A program made the translations under genes and the position numbers. A DNA stretch of 64,000 nt from Sinorhizobium fredii NGR234 (lineage in GTDB: Bacteria; Pseudomonadota; Alphaproteobacteria; Rhizobiales; Rhizobiaceae), in NCBI RefSeq assembly GCF_000018545.1, contig NC_012586.1, positions 62,001-126,000 on the forward strand, given 5' to 3'. How positions within the stretch are numbered: position 1 is the stretch's first letter; every line of letters starts with the position of its first letter. The notes beneath the pieces are model-generated. The model did not search any database. It had not been told where the DNA came from and was given only the letters and a program-made list of their open reading frames with translations. This document shows positions 43,042 through 51,851 of this stretch, piece after piece.

Positions 43042-44007
43042 ATGAAGAAAATAGTGACCATTGGTGAGATCCTCGTTGAGATCATGGCCGTCGATCGCGG
43101 GGAGGGCTTCACTCAGCCGATGTCGCTCGTTGGACCGTTTCCATCCGGCGCCCCGGCAATTTTTATCGATCAGGCGGCGAGATTCGGCCAGCCTTGCGGA
43201 ATGGTCGGCTGTGTTGGCGCCGATCATTTCGGCCGTGTCAACCTCGATCGCCTGAAGCGTGATGGTGTCGATATTTCAGGTATTGCTGTCGATTCCGAGT
43301 ATGCAACTGGCAGCGCCTTTGTTCGTTACCGTCACGACGGCTCGCGCGATTTCGTTTTCAACATCAAACATAGCGCCTCGGGACGAATGTCCCTTACCGA
43401 CAATGCCAGAGCGCTCATCGATGGCAGCGACCATCTGCATGTCATGGGCACATCCCTATTTTCGCCGCGGATCGTCGAGGTCGTCCTTAAAGCCGTAGGA
43501 ATGATCAAGGCGAAGGGGGGAACCGTTTCATTCGACCCGAATGTCCGTTCGGAGATGCTGGCACTGCCCGGCCTGCGCGAGGCGTTGGAAACCATCCTCG
43601 GCCAGTGCGACCTGTTCCTGCCCAGCGGCCCAGAGCTCTTCCTTTTTGCGCCTGGCAACAGCGAAGTGGAAGCCATCGGCCAAATCCTCAAGAAAGAAAT
43701 CAAGGCGGTCGTCGTTAAGAACGGTTCGCAAGGGGCGAACTATCACGACTTGGGGTCCACCATTCGGCAACCCGCCTTCAACGTGCACGAGGTCGATCCG
43801 ACCGGCGCCGGCGACTGCTTCGGTGCGACGTTCGTAAGCTGCTGGTTGCGCGGCATGACGCCGGGCGACGCACTGCGCTACGCTGCCGCAAGTGGCGCCC
43901 GGGCCGTCGAAAGGCAGGGACCGATGGAAGGCGTCTCGACCCTTGCCGAACTCGACACCTTCATCGCCGATACCAGCGCCCCCCTCATTTTCAGGAGCCA
44001 TCAATGA
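43042..44007 (+). CDS. PfkB-family sugar kinase (tagatose-kinase-like)
   Basis: A 321-residue ribokinase-fold kinase. The N-terminal strand is KIVTIGEILVEIM, the substrate lid region follows, and the catalytic DPTGAGDCFGATF motif is near residue 252. It is coupled to the next gene by a 4-bp overlap. The kinase plus GatZ-like arrangement is the one described for D-altritol and galactitol use in Agrobacterium, where D-tagatose is phosphorylated and the 6-phosphate epimerised to fructose 6-phosphate. The same role is likely here but is inferred from context. Confidence 0.85.
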   Translation: MKKIVTIGEILVEIMAVDRGEGFTQPMSLVGPFPSGAPAIFIDQAARFGQPCGMVGCVGADHFGRVNLDRLKRDGVDISGIAVDSEYATGSAFVRYRHDGSRDFVFNIKHSASGRMSLTDNARALIDGSDHLHVMGTSLFSPRIVEVVLKAVGMIKAKGGTVSFDPNVRSEMLALPGLREALETILGQCDLFLPSGPELFLFAPGNSEVEAIGQILKKEIKAVVVKNGSQGANYHDLGSTIRQPAFNVHEVDPTGAGDCFGATFVSCWLRGMTPGDALRYAAASGARAVERQGPMEGVSTLAELDTFIADTSAPLIFRSHQ

Positions 44008-45287
44008 GCAAGTTGCGCATTGCAACCATTGCACGCGATCGCATCGCAGGCGATCGCTCTGGTATCACATCTGTCTGTACCGCCCATCCGATCGTCATCG
44101 AGGCCGCTCTCCTGCAGGGGAAGGCCGAAGGCACGGAGGTTCTCATTGAGGCGACTTGCAACCAGGTCAACCAGGAGGGCGGATACACGGGCATGACGCC
44201 GGCCCATTTCAGGCGCTTCGTCAGCGGAATCGCCGAGCGCGTGGGTTTTGATCCGCGGCGGCTGATCCTCGGTGGAGATCATCTCGGGCCCAATCCATGG
44301 AAACACCTGCCGGCGCAAGAGGCCATGGTGCGAGCCGAGGCGATGGTGGATGCTTATGTCAGAGCCGGGTTCACCAAGATCCATCTTGACACGTCAATGG
44401 GATGCGCGGGCGAGAGTCTTGCGCTTGCCAACGAGACGACTGCCGAACGCGCGGCGCGCCTTGCGAGCGTCGCGGAAGCCGCATCAGGCAATACGGGGTC
44501 ATCGCCGTTCTATGTTATCGGAACAGAAGTACCGGTTCCCGGCGGAGCGCTGGAATCCATCGATAATCTTGAAGTCACCGGCCCCGAGGCGGCACTGGAA
44601 ACGGTCGATGTGCACCGCAAATCCTTCGCAGCGGCCGGTGTATCGCATGCCTTCGAGCGCGCCGTTGGCGTGGTTGTGCAGCCTGGCGTCGAGTTCGGCA
44701 ATGCCAACGTCATAACCTACGACCGCGAAAAGGCGGCGGACCTTAGTGCAGTGTTGTCGAAGATGCCCCAATTCGTCTTCGAAGCTCATTCCACGGACTA
44801 CCAGCCCGCCGAGGCTCTCCGCGCCCTGGTCGAGGACGGCTTTGCCATTCTAAAGGTCGGTCCCTGGCTGACCTTTGCGCTTCGACAGGCGCTTTACGGC
44901 CTCGATCAAATCGCTCAAGTGCTCGACGCGAAGTTTAGTGAACACAGCCTGTGTGCGGCCATGGAAAGACTGATGCTGCGGGAGCCAGCGAACTGGCAGA
45001 AATACTATCACGGCGATGCGACAGAACTGCGTATCCAGCGTCATTTCAGCTATTCGGACCGAATCCGCTACTACTGGCCACATCCTGAAGCGCAAGCCGC
45101 CATCAAGCGTCTTCTTTCCTTCCTTCAAGGTCGGACGATTCCCGAGACCCTGATCAGCCAATATCTGGAAGGCCTGTATCCGGCCGTCGCTTCGGGGCAG
45201 GTCTCAGCGGACGCGATTAGCTTGCAGCTCGCCTCCGTTCGGCGCGTGCTCGGCATTTACGCGAGGGCCTGCCGCCGATCCTCCTGA
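44004..45287 (+). CDS. gatZ: GatZ/KbaZ-like tagatose-6-phosphate protein (likely 4-epimerase)
   Basis: A 427-residue protein of the GatZ/KbaZ family: GGYTGMTPAHFRRFV near residue 55, LILGGDHLGPNPW near 89, HLDTSMGCAGE near 130, VGVVVQPGVEFGN near 228 and FEAHSTDYQ near 255. In enterobacteria GatZ supports the class II tagatose-bisphosphate aldolase GatY; no GatY is present here, and the Agrobacterium relative works alone as a D-tagatose-6-phosphate 4-epimerase. That makes epimerase activity the better guess. It ends the polyol operon. Confidence 0.85.
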   Translation: MSKLRIATIARDRIAGDRSGITSVCTAHPIVIEAALLQGKAEGTEVLIEATCNQVNQEGGYTGMTPAHFRRFVSGIAERVGFDPRRLILGGDHLGPNPWKHLPAQEAMVRAEAMVDAYVRAGFTKIHLDTSMGCAGESLALANETTAERAARLASVAEAASGNTGSSPFYVIGTEVPVPGGALESIDNLEVTGPEAALETVDVHRKSFAAAGVSHAFERAVGVVVQPGVEFGNANVITYDREKAADLSAVLSKMPQFVFEAHSTDYQPAEALRALVEDGFAILKVGPWLTFALRQALYGLDQIAQVLDAKFSEHSLCAAMERLMLREPANWQKYYHGDATELRIQRHFSYSDRIRYYWPHPEAQAAIKRLLSFLQGRTIPETLISQYLEGLYPAVASGQVSADAISLQLASVRRVLGIYARACRRSS

Positions 45288-45461
45288 GTTGAGGTCGGGC
45301 GAACCTGTCCGGCGCTCTCGTCGGGTACCCGGTTGTATGATGAAGATGTCCGCCGTAGCTCCCGGGACTCCTCGGGGGCTTTGGCGTGTTCAATTCTTCA
45401 TAAAACCATGAAAACAAAAGAAATTCTCATCCAGAAATGAACTTGCTTAATTCCTATTTGT

Positions 45462-45472
45462 GAACTAAGTTC
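45462..45472. promoter_or_regulatory. candidate IclR operator upstream of the amidase gene
   Basis: GAACTAAGTTC, continuing CGTTTTAG, 77 bp before the amidase start. The same arrangement with few changes (GAACCAGGTTCCTTTTGTAG) stands upstream of the iclR gene at 48986. Confidence 0.5.
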
Positions 45473-45548
45473 CGTTTTAGTGCAGATCAGCCTCAACTAC
45501 GCGATTGAACTCTGCGCACCCACAGATCGAATCATGGAGGATTTTCGA

Positions 45549-46634
45549 GTGATTGCCCCCTATACCGCCGTGGCTCTGTCCACGCGAAACTACGCCGTGA
45601 AGACGACCAAGGAATCGCTGGAGAACATCAAGCGGATTAACGATTTTATGGACGTCGCCGTGATGGTTGCGGCAACAGATGGTGCTCCCGTGCGCCTCAT
45701 CGTATTGCCGGAAATGGCTATCCAGGGCATGCCGATGGACTTTCGTGCTGGCAACAAGGAGCAGCACGAATCCGCCGCCACCACAATTCCGGGACCGGAA
45801 ACCGAAGCTCTCGCTGTGAAGGCGAAGCAATTCAACGCCTATATCGCCGCAGAACTCCTGTGGGTGCGCGACGACGATTTTCCTGGCCATCTGTTTAACG
45901 TGGGCTTCATCATCAATCCGCAGGGCGAAATCATCTATCGTCGCGCCAAGGCCACGAGCGACGCTTACGAAGGCGGCGCACTCGGAACAACCAACCCGCA
46001 TGACATCTGGGAAGAGTGGGTCGAGAAGAAGGGTAACGGCAGCAAGCTCGATGCCTTTTTCCCGGTCGCTCGCACTGAGATCGGCAATATCGGCTACCTG
46101 ATCTGCCATGAAGGAGCCTATCCGGAAACTGCCCGCGGTCTTGCGATGAACGGCTGTGAAATCATGATTCGCGCAACACTCATCGAGCCACAGGTCATGC
46201 AGGGTATGTGGGAGCTCCAGAACCGCGCCCATGCAATGTTCAATCAAATGATGGTCATCTCCCCCAATCTCGGACCTCAGGTCGGCAAGGACGGCGGATT
46301 CTTTGATGTCTTCGGTGGCCAGTCGATGATTGTCGACCACAAGGGTCATGTACTGGTGAAACAGCCGGGTATGGCGAATGGCGACTCCTTCGTGAGTACC
46401 GTGGTCGACGTCGAAGCATTGCGTCGGGCTCGCATCGCGAACGGCGTAACCAACTGGTTTAAGGACCTGAGAACCGAACAGTATGCGGCCATTTACGAAC
46501 AGCCCATCTACGAGAAGAACCAATATCTCAAGGAACTTCCACAGGAAGACTGGCTTGCCCGCGAGGCCAAGCGCCGCGCCGGCAATATCGAGAAGTTGGT
46601 GGAGCGCGGCGTCTTGGTTCGACCGACCAAGTAA
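45549..46634 (+). CDS. nitrilase-superfamily amidase
   Basis: A 361-residue carbon-nitrogen hydrolase. The catalytic triad is visible as Glu55 (VLPEMAIQG), Lys134 (IYRRAKATS) and Cys186 (GYLICHEGAYPE). The fold continues through ATLIEPQVMQGMWELQNRAHAMFN. The closest branch by eye is the aliphatic amidase/formamidase group, so hydrolysis of a short amide is more likely than of a nitrile. GTG at 45549 is chosen because GGAGG lies 8 bp upstream; ATG at 45534 is an alternative without such a site. It is followed by an alcohol dehydrogenase, suggesting a short catabolic unit under IclR control. Confidence 0.83.
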   Translation: MIAPYTAVALSTRNYAVKTTKESLENIKRINDFMDVAVMVAATDGAPVRLIVLPEMAIQGMPMDFRAGNKEQHESAATTIPGPETEALAVKAKQFNAYIAAELLWVRDDDFPGHLFNVGFIINPQGEIIYRRAKATSDAYEGGALGTTNPHDIWEEWVEKKGNGSKLDAFFPVARTEIGNIGYLICHEGAYPETARGLAMNGCEIMIRATLIEPQVMQGMWELQNRAHAMFNQMMVISPNLGPQVGKDGGFFDVFGGQSMIVDHKGHVLVKQPGMANGDSFVSTVVDVEALRRARIANGVTNWFKDLRTEQYAAIYEQPIYEKNQYLKELPQEDWLAREAKRRAGNIEKLVERGVLVRPTK

Positions 46635-46690
46635 GAAATGTTCCAGCAGTTGAGAGTCGCTCCCGGCTGGGAGGTCATCAGTGACGAAGG

Positions 46691-46719
46691 GGTGGGGCGC
46701 TTAGGCGCTCTGCCCCGCC
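46691..46719 (+). terminator. possible hairpin between amidase and alcohol dehydrogenase genes
   Basis: GGTGGGGC at 46691-46698 pairs with GCCCCGCC at 46712-46719 (one G-T pair). There is no clear T run, so termination is weak or absent; it may only stabilise RNA ends. Confidence 0.3.
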
Positions 46720-46743
46720 CAGCTTTCAGCATCCGGAGATACC

Positions 46744-47787
46744 ATGTTCCATTGTTACGGCTATGCCGCTACCTCTTCAGATACTCCTCTCGCCCCATTC
46801 TCGTTTGAGCGCCGCGACCCCGGTCCGAAGGACGTTCAGATCGAGATCCTTTACTGCGGCGTTTGCCATTCTGATCTCCACCGCGTGCGCAACGAGTGGG
46901 GTGGGACGATCTACCCATGCGTCCCTGGCCACGAAATGGTGGGTCGCGTTACAGCTGTCGGCACCGAGGTCACCAAGTACAAAGTGGGTGACATTGCCGG
47001 TGTTGGCGTAATGGTCGATTCCTGCCGCCAGTGCGCCAACTGCCGAGATGGCCTCGAACAGTTCTGCGACAACGGCAACACTGAAACCTACAATTCTTAC
47101 GACAAGCACACCGGCGGGCATACGCTTGGCGGATACTCGAGCCACATCGTTGTCGACGAGCATTTCGTGCTGCGTATCCCGGAAGGCTTGGATCCGGCCG
47201 CGGTTGCACCGTTGCTTTGCGCCGGCATCACCACCTATTCACCGCTGCGGCGGTGGAAGGTGGGACCCGGTCAGAAGGTTGGGATCGTGGGGCTGGGCGG
47301 GCTCGGCCATATGGGCGTCAAGATTGCCAAGGCGCTTGGTGCCCACGTGGTGTTGTTCACCACCTCGTCGGGCAAGGCCAAGGACGCTGAAAGGCTGGGC
47401 GCGGCCGAGGTGGTACTCTCCACCGACAGCAACGCCATGGCACAGCAGGCAAACAGTTTCGACTTCATTCTGGATACCATATCGGCCAGGCACGATGTGG
47501 CCGCCTACCTCGAACTGTTGCGACGCGATGGTACCTTGACCCAGGTCGGCGTTCCAGTCGAGCCGCAGCCGATCCATGCGGGGACACTTGTCGGCAAGCG
47601 CCGCAACTATGCCGGATCGGCGATCGGCGGTATAGCAGAAACGCAGGAAATGCTGGATTTCTGTGCCAAGCACAACATCGTGTCGGACGTTGAGTTGATT
47701 TCGATCGATCAGGTCAATGAAGCGTTCGAGCGGATGCTGCGTTCCGATGTCAAATATCGTTTCGTCATTGATATGAAGACACGTTGA
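46744..47787 (+). CDS. zinc-dependent alcohol dehydrogenase (YahK/cinnamyl-type)
   Basis: A 347-residue medium-chain dehydrogenase. Catalytic zinc ligands lie in CGVCHSDLH (residue 38) and PGHEMVG (near 62). The structural zinc is held by four cysteines in CRQCANCRDGLEQFC (near 97-111). The Rossmann loop is GLGGLGHMGVKIAK near 182, followed by TTSSGKAKDAERLG; the Ser after the second strand suggests NADP. Members reduce aldehydes or oxidise primary alcohols. With the amidase upstream it could process the products of an amide or alcohol substrate. Confidence 0.87.
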   Translation: MFHCYGYAATSSDTPLAPFSFERRDPGPKDVQIEILYCGVCHSDLHRVRNEWGGTIYPCVPGHEMVGRVTAVGTEVTKYKVGDIAGVGVMVDSCRQCANCRDGLEQFCDNGNTETYNSYDKHTGGHTLGGYSSHIVVDEHFVLRIPEGLDPAAVAPLLCAGITTYSPLRRWKVGPGQKVGIVGLGGLGHMGVKIAKALGAHVVLFTTSSGKAKDAERLGAAEVVLSTDSNAMAQQANSFDFILDTISARHDVAAYLELLRRDGTLTQVGVPVEPQPIHAGTLVGKRRNYAGSAIGGIAETQEMLDFCAKHNIVSDVELISIDQVNEAFERMLRSDVKYRFVIDMKTR

Positions 47788-47988
47788 AAGTGCAACGATG
47801 ATCCTGCGGATCGAGCCGCGGAAGCGCATTGTCTGCTACGGCATGTCTACTTAAATCGCATCCGGACAAAACCGTGCAGAAGTTCAAACTGCTGCAGCGG
47901 CTTTTGTGGGCCTGTGTGAAAAGACGCACTCCACTATCCCAGAACGCTGCACCCGGTCGTCGGCGCGGCGTTCTGTGATTGCAACTCT

Positions 47989-48852
47989 TCAAGCCCGCGG
48001 TGTCACGGAGAGAATTTTCTCGATTTCCTTGGCTGCCGCCAGCAAGGGCTTTGCCAAGGCCCTCAGTCTCTCGACAGGCGCGCGCTGGAGCGGCAGAGAA
48101 AAACTGATATGGACTACGGGCCAGTTTGGCACTGCAACGGCAACACCTACGCAGCGAACGCCAATGTAAGCTTCCTCCATGTCCAAGGAGTAACCTTTCG
48201 CACGAACTTCGGCTAGCCTTTCCCGAAGTTCCTCCCGGCTCTTGATCGTGTTTTCGGTCAATTGCGGCAAGGCCTCGGGGAAGGCTTCAAGATCGGCATC
48301 TGTCATTGATAGCGCCATGGATGCCAGGCCACCGGAAGAGGCATAGGCAGGATGACGCCGACCGACGGTGAGGGCGAGTCTGACGACCTGCTCAAGTGGA
48401 TCCAGGCGTTTGAGGATGATTTCTTCGCCACCTTGAAGAATTCCCAAGTGGCACGTTTCGTTGTTTTCCTCAACGAGTTTCTCGAGGATCGGCTTCAACA
48501 AGAAAGGCAGATCCGCCGGGCTGGCTGCACCGGCAGCGGCAACCTCCAATGCGGCGAGACCAACGCTGTATTTTCCCGTCTCCTGGTCACGCCGGATAAA
48601 ATGCAGCGCCTCCAGGGTGAATAGTAGTTTATGCAGCGTGGCCTTGGGTACACGGTGCTGGTGTTGAAGATCGACAAAGCTCTGGGGATAGGGGTTGTGA
48701 GCTATATCCAAAAGCAGATCGAGGGCTCGGGATACGCTGCGATTGAGCCCCGCAGGCCGCTTATTGCCGCCAGGGGAGGCGGGCTCCGCCTTGTGGTTCT
48801 TGCGGGCGCGTGGTTGCCTTCGCGCAGCCGCTGAATCAGACCGCAAATTCAT
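47989..48852 (-). CDS. IclR-family transcriptional regulator
   Basis: A 287-residue regulator. After an unusually long basic N-terminal tail (residues 1-35, rich in Arg and Lys) comes the winged helix (SVSRALDLLLDIAHN, QHRVPKATLHKLLFTLEALHFI) and the IclR effector domain (AYASSGGLASMALSM, GYSLDMEEAYIGVRCVGVAV). GAAGGA precedes the ATG. It is convergent with the alcohol dehydrogenase gene, and palindromes like the one before the amidase lie upstream of its own start, so it probably controls itself and that operon. Confidence 0.85.
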   Translation of the reverse strand: MNLRSDSAAARRQPRARKNHKAEPASPGGNKRPAGLNRSVSRALDLLLDIAHNPYPQSFVDLQHQHRVPKATLHKLLFTLEALHFIRRDQETGKYSVGLAALEVAAAGAASPADLPFLLKPILEKLVEENNETCHLGILQGGEEIILKRLDPLEQVVRLALTVGRRHPAYASSGGLASMALSMTDADLEAFPEALPQLTENTIKSREELRERLAEVRAKGYSLDMEEAYIGVRCVGVAVAVPNWPVVHISFSLPLQRAPVERLRALAKPLLAAAKEIEKILSVTPRA

Positions 48853-49208
48853 CAAAAATCGTCCTTCGCTCCGGGTTCCACCTGCCAAATTAATGGCGCT
48901 ATAAACGCGCGCTGCGGTGCCGACTAGGGTCATGAAACATTTGCCACCTTGTCTAGCAGTTCGACCAGCAGCTGCGTGCTTCTAGAACCAGGTTCCTTTT
49001 GTAGTCAATTGCCAAGTGACGACGCAAGTGTGATCGTTGTTCGTCAAGCGTTTGTGCGGCGTTGAATGCCTGCTGTTCGCGCAGCTCCGTGAAGGAGGTT
49101 GGAAAGGCGGTACCCTATGCGGTGCTAATGTCGGATAGGTGCACGACCTGACGGCGGTCAGCTTCGCTCACTCAACCAGCTTGAACCTAAGCAGAGATTC
49201 TCCGATTA
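48853..49208. other. iclR promoter region and junction with IS debris
   Basis: About 355 bp without a gene. It contains the palindrome at 48986 and an isolated copy of the stress-island palindrome type (CTGACGGCGGTCAG) at 49148-49161, with no functional gene behind it. Confidence 0.45.
48986..48996. promoter_or_regulatory. candidate IclR operator upstream of iclR
   Basis: GAACCAGGTTC, followed by CTTTTGTAG, 134 bp before the iclR start; closely matches the element at 45462. Confidence 0.5.
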
Positions 49209-49454
49209 ACCAACGGATTGGGGCTTCGCTCCCGGTTCAAGGCTCCCACCGCGGGGTGGGTGGCCGATCGAGGCGGCGGTGTCGGTGAAGGTTTGGTGTG
49301 CCAAATGATGGGTCTTGAGATCGTGCCAGACCACCTCGATGTCGTTGAGTTCGGGTGCATATTTGGGCAGCCACTCGACGGTGAGCCAATGCTTGCGGGC
49401 TTCGAGCGCGGCCAGCGAGGCCTTGCTGAGGTGGATGGGGCCGCTTGCAGACAT
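49209..49454 (-). pseudogene. IS630-family transposase remnant
   Basis: A minus-strand frame reads GPIHLSKASLAALEARKHWLTVEWLPKYAPELNDIEVVWHDLK, the third-carboxylate (Glu) region of an IS630/Tc1-type DDE transposase, then HHLAHQTFTD. Both ends are cut off and no inverted repeats were found. It abuts a 5'-truncated gene on the plus strand, marking a recombination scar. Confidence 0.7.
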
Positions 49455-49914
49455 CGAATCGGCGCACTGGGATCTCTACTGGCGCCTCTTCTGCGCCTGG
49501 GAGAAGGTGATCGGCGAAGACGAGCTGCGCGAACGTCTCGCGAAGGTGCGCGCGGCCGCCCACATCAAGGCCGATCTCGGCGACCGACCCTGGATCTTGA
49601 CGGACGAGCCGGTGAATGTCTCCCAGGTGCTGCACGAAACCATCTTCCCCGGCCCCGCGACCAAGACGGTGGAATATCATGAGGCAACGGGCCGGGCGAT
49701 GGTGTGGTGGACCTCCGCCGCTTCCGGCGCATTCCAGATTGTCCAGCGGCGCCAGTCCGGCTGGGTGAACTGGGGCAGCAACGGCGAGAACGAATGCCCA
49801 GAACTCCCTGTCGGCGTCGACATCAAAACGGCCTACGGCGCCTTTGCCGAACGCTGGGAGACCGTCGCGGATCAGCTTGAAACGCCGCCACTCGTGAGGG
49901 TTGCGGCTGGGTGA
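49455..49914 (+). pseudogene. 5'-truncated gene of unknown function
   Basis: An open frame that reads protein-like from ESAHWDLYWRLFCAWEKVIGEDELRERL through WILTDEPVNVSQVLHETIF to AYGAFAERWETVADQLE. The N-terminal side is replaced by IS630 sequence read antisense, so the native start is missing. I do not recognise the family. It is rich in Trp and shows no membrane segment. Confidence 0.4.
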
Positions 49915-49997
49915 CCCGTTACTGGGGTAACGACGAGAATAGTGCAGGGCCCGCTAACCACGGCCTCGCCCTTAGCGAGCCTGAAAGAGAGCCTTCT

Positions 49998-51029
49998 TCA
50001 AACGGTCTTAGTCACTTTCCTGAGGAGCGCCGGAGCATCGGGGTTCTCTCCGAGGGAGACGGCAAGCGCCTCAACGAATCGATAGAAACTGACGACGCGG
50101 CAAATCGGGTTGAGCAACGCGTGTCGCACCGCGACGGTCGGAAGGCTTTTGCCTCCGTCCATTTGGGCACCGGCGACGAAAGCCTTAGCGCCGGCGGCTT
50201 CCAGATTTTGGACCGCACCTCGAATGCTCGTGTCCGCGTCGTCGCCATTGACAAAGACCAGAGCCGCAAAACGGTCGCGTGCCAGAGCGATCGGGCCGTG
50301 GCGCACCTCGGCGGCACTGTAGGCCTCCGCATGAAGGCGGCAGGTTTCCTTAAATTTCAGTGCTGCCTCCCCTGCAATGCCGAGGCTCGGCCCACGGCCG
50401 ATGGTGAACAGCGACTGCGACGCCGCGATCGGCAAAGCCGCAGCACTCCAGTCGCACTCCAGTGCCTCAGCCAGGCTTTCGGGCAGGCTCACCAGGGCGT
50501 CGATCAGCGCGCGATCCTCGGTCCAATTTGCAGCAACACTCGCCAGCGCCACCAGTGATGCAACAAACGACTTTGTGGCGGCCACGGCCTTCTCCGGTCC
50601 GGCCAGCATCGGCAGCACACTGCCTGCGCCATTGCCGACGGGCGAGTCCGTCACGTTCAACAGCGCAACGGTGCGCGCGCCGCCGTCACCCGCCCGCTTC
50701 TGCAGGCTGACAAGGTCCGGGCTGCCGCCCGACTGTGAAACGGTCAAGCACACACCGCCAGCGAAATCGAGCGTGGCATTGTAGACCGAGGCGATCGACG
50801 GACCCACCGAGGCAACCGGAATACCGACACCGGTCTCGACGAGATATTTGAAATACGTCACCGCCTGATCAGAGGAACCGCGAGCGCAACTCACCAGAAA
50901 CCTTGGCGACTCCCGTCTAAGCCGTAGCCCTTCGTCGCGATAGGCCTCCGCCCCTTCCCTGATCTGGCGCTCGACAACGGCCGGGATTTCCTTGATCTCG
51001 CCCAACATATGGGTGGTGAACTCTTGCAC
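49998..51029 (-). CDS. SIS-domain sugar isomerase-like protein (GlmS C-terminal type)
   Basis: A 343-residue protein with two SIS domains like the isomerase half of glucosamine-6-phosphate synthase, or like AgaS/FrlB. The phosphosugar-binding loops are SCARGSSDQAVTYFKYL near residue 48 and SQSGGSPDLVSL near 98. GEAALKFKETCRLHAEAYSAAEVRHGP near 220 is the family signature for the catalytic region. It starts with GTG. Without the glutaminase domain it more likely deaminates or isomerises an amino sugar than makes one. It is the last gene of a broken ABC operon. Confidence 0.82.
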   Translation of the reverse strand: MQEFTTHMLGEIKEIPAVVERQIREGAEAYRDEGLRLRRESPRFLVSCARGSSDQAVTYFKYLVETGVGIPVASVGPSIASVYNATLDFAGGVCLTVSQSGGSPDLVSLQKRAGDGGARTVALLNVTDSPVGNGAGSVLPMLAGPEKAVAATKSFVASLVALASVAANWTEDRALIDALVSLPESLAEALECDWSAAALPIAASQSLFTIGRGPSLGIAGEAALKFKETCRLHAEAYSAAEVRHGPIALARDRFAALVFVNGDDADTSIRGAVQNLEAAGAKAFVAGAQMDGGKSLPTVAVRHALLNPICRVVSFYRFVEALAVSLGENPDAPALLRKVTKTV

Positions 51030-51079
51030 CGCAAAACTCTGCTGAATCGAATGAAAGGACTGCCGGAACGTTCCAGCCG

Positions 51080-51841
51080 TCAGTGCTGCTGCAGGCCGGT
51101 GATCATGGCGATGATCTCGTTCTTGTCGGTCTTCGCGGTCTCGCGAATGCCGATCTGATTACCGCGCCGCAGGACGCAGATGCGGTCCGAGAGCTTAAAC
51201 ACCTGGTCGAGGCTGTGACTGATGATCAGAACGCCGATGTTGCGTTGCTTCAGCGACTGGACGATCTCCTCGACCTTCGCCGTTTCCGCCACGCCTAAAG
51301 CCGCCGTCGGCTCGTCGAGAAGGATCAGCTTGCTCGCCCAATGGGTGGCGCGGGCAATGGCAACGCCCTGGCGCTGGCCGCCGGACAGATCACGGATCGT
51401 CGCATGGGCGGAGGGAATGCGGACATCCAGATCCTTCACCAGCTTCTCCGTCTCGTCGATCATCCTGCGGCGGTCGAGCAGTCCGAAGCGATTGACCGGC
51501 TCACGGCCAAGGAACATGTTCATGTAGACGGTTTGCTGGTCCGCCAACGCCAGATCCTGATAGACGACCTCGATGCCATGGGCGCGGGCCATCGTCGCGT
51601 TCGACATGGCGACTGTCTCGCCTTCGATGGTGATCGCTCCCGATGTCAGCGGATGGACGCCGGAGATGATCTTGATCAGCGTCGACTTACCGGCGCCGTT
51701 GTCGCCGACGAGCGCGACGATCTCTCCAGGGTAGACTTCCAGCGAAAAATTCTCGATCGCGGTGATGCCACCGAAGGTCTTGCGTATATCACGCAGCTCC
51801 AGGACCGGAGCGTTTCTGTTGATCTCTACGTTCGCAGTCAT
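51080..51841 (-). CDS. sugar ABC transporter ATPase, single domain (FrcA-like)
   Basis: A 253-residue ATPase with Walker A GDNGAGKST near residue 45, signature LSGGQRQGVAIARA near 150 and Walker B LILLDEPTAAL near 173. A single domain, as in the fructose transporter FrcA, unlike the double-domain ATPases of the other two operons. GGAG precedes the ATG. It starts 10 bp after the PLP enzyme gene stops. Its cognate permease is truncated and no binding-protein gene is present, so it is probably without function unless it serves another transporter. Confidence 0.87.
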   Translation of the reverse strand: MTANVEINRNAPVLELRDIRKTFGGITAIENFSLEVYPGEIVALVGDNGAGKSTLIKIISGVHPLTSGAITIEGETVAMSNATMARAHGIEVVYQDLALADQQTVYMNMFLGREPVNRFGLLDRRRMIDETEKLVKDLDVRIPSAHATIRDLSGGQRQGVAIARATHWASKLILLDEPTAALGVAETAKVEEIVQSLKQRNIGVLIISHSLDQVFKLSDRICVLRRGNQIGIRETAKTDKNEIIAMITGLQQH

Positions 51842-51851
51842 GACGAAGCTC

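Noticed and set aside
45477..46523. 348-codon minus-strand frame opposite the amidase
   Set aside because: Antisense to a gene with an intact Glu-Lys-Cys catalytic triad.
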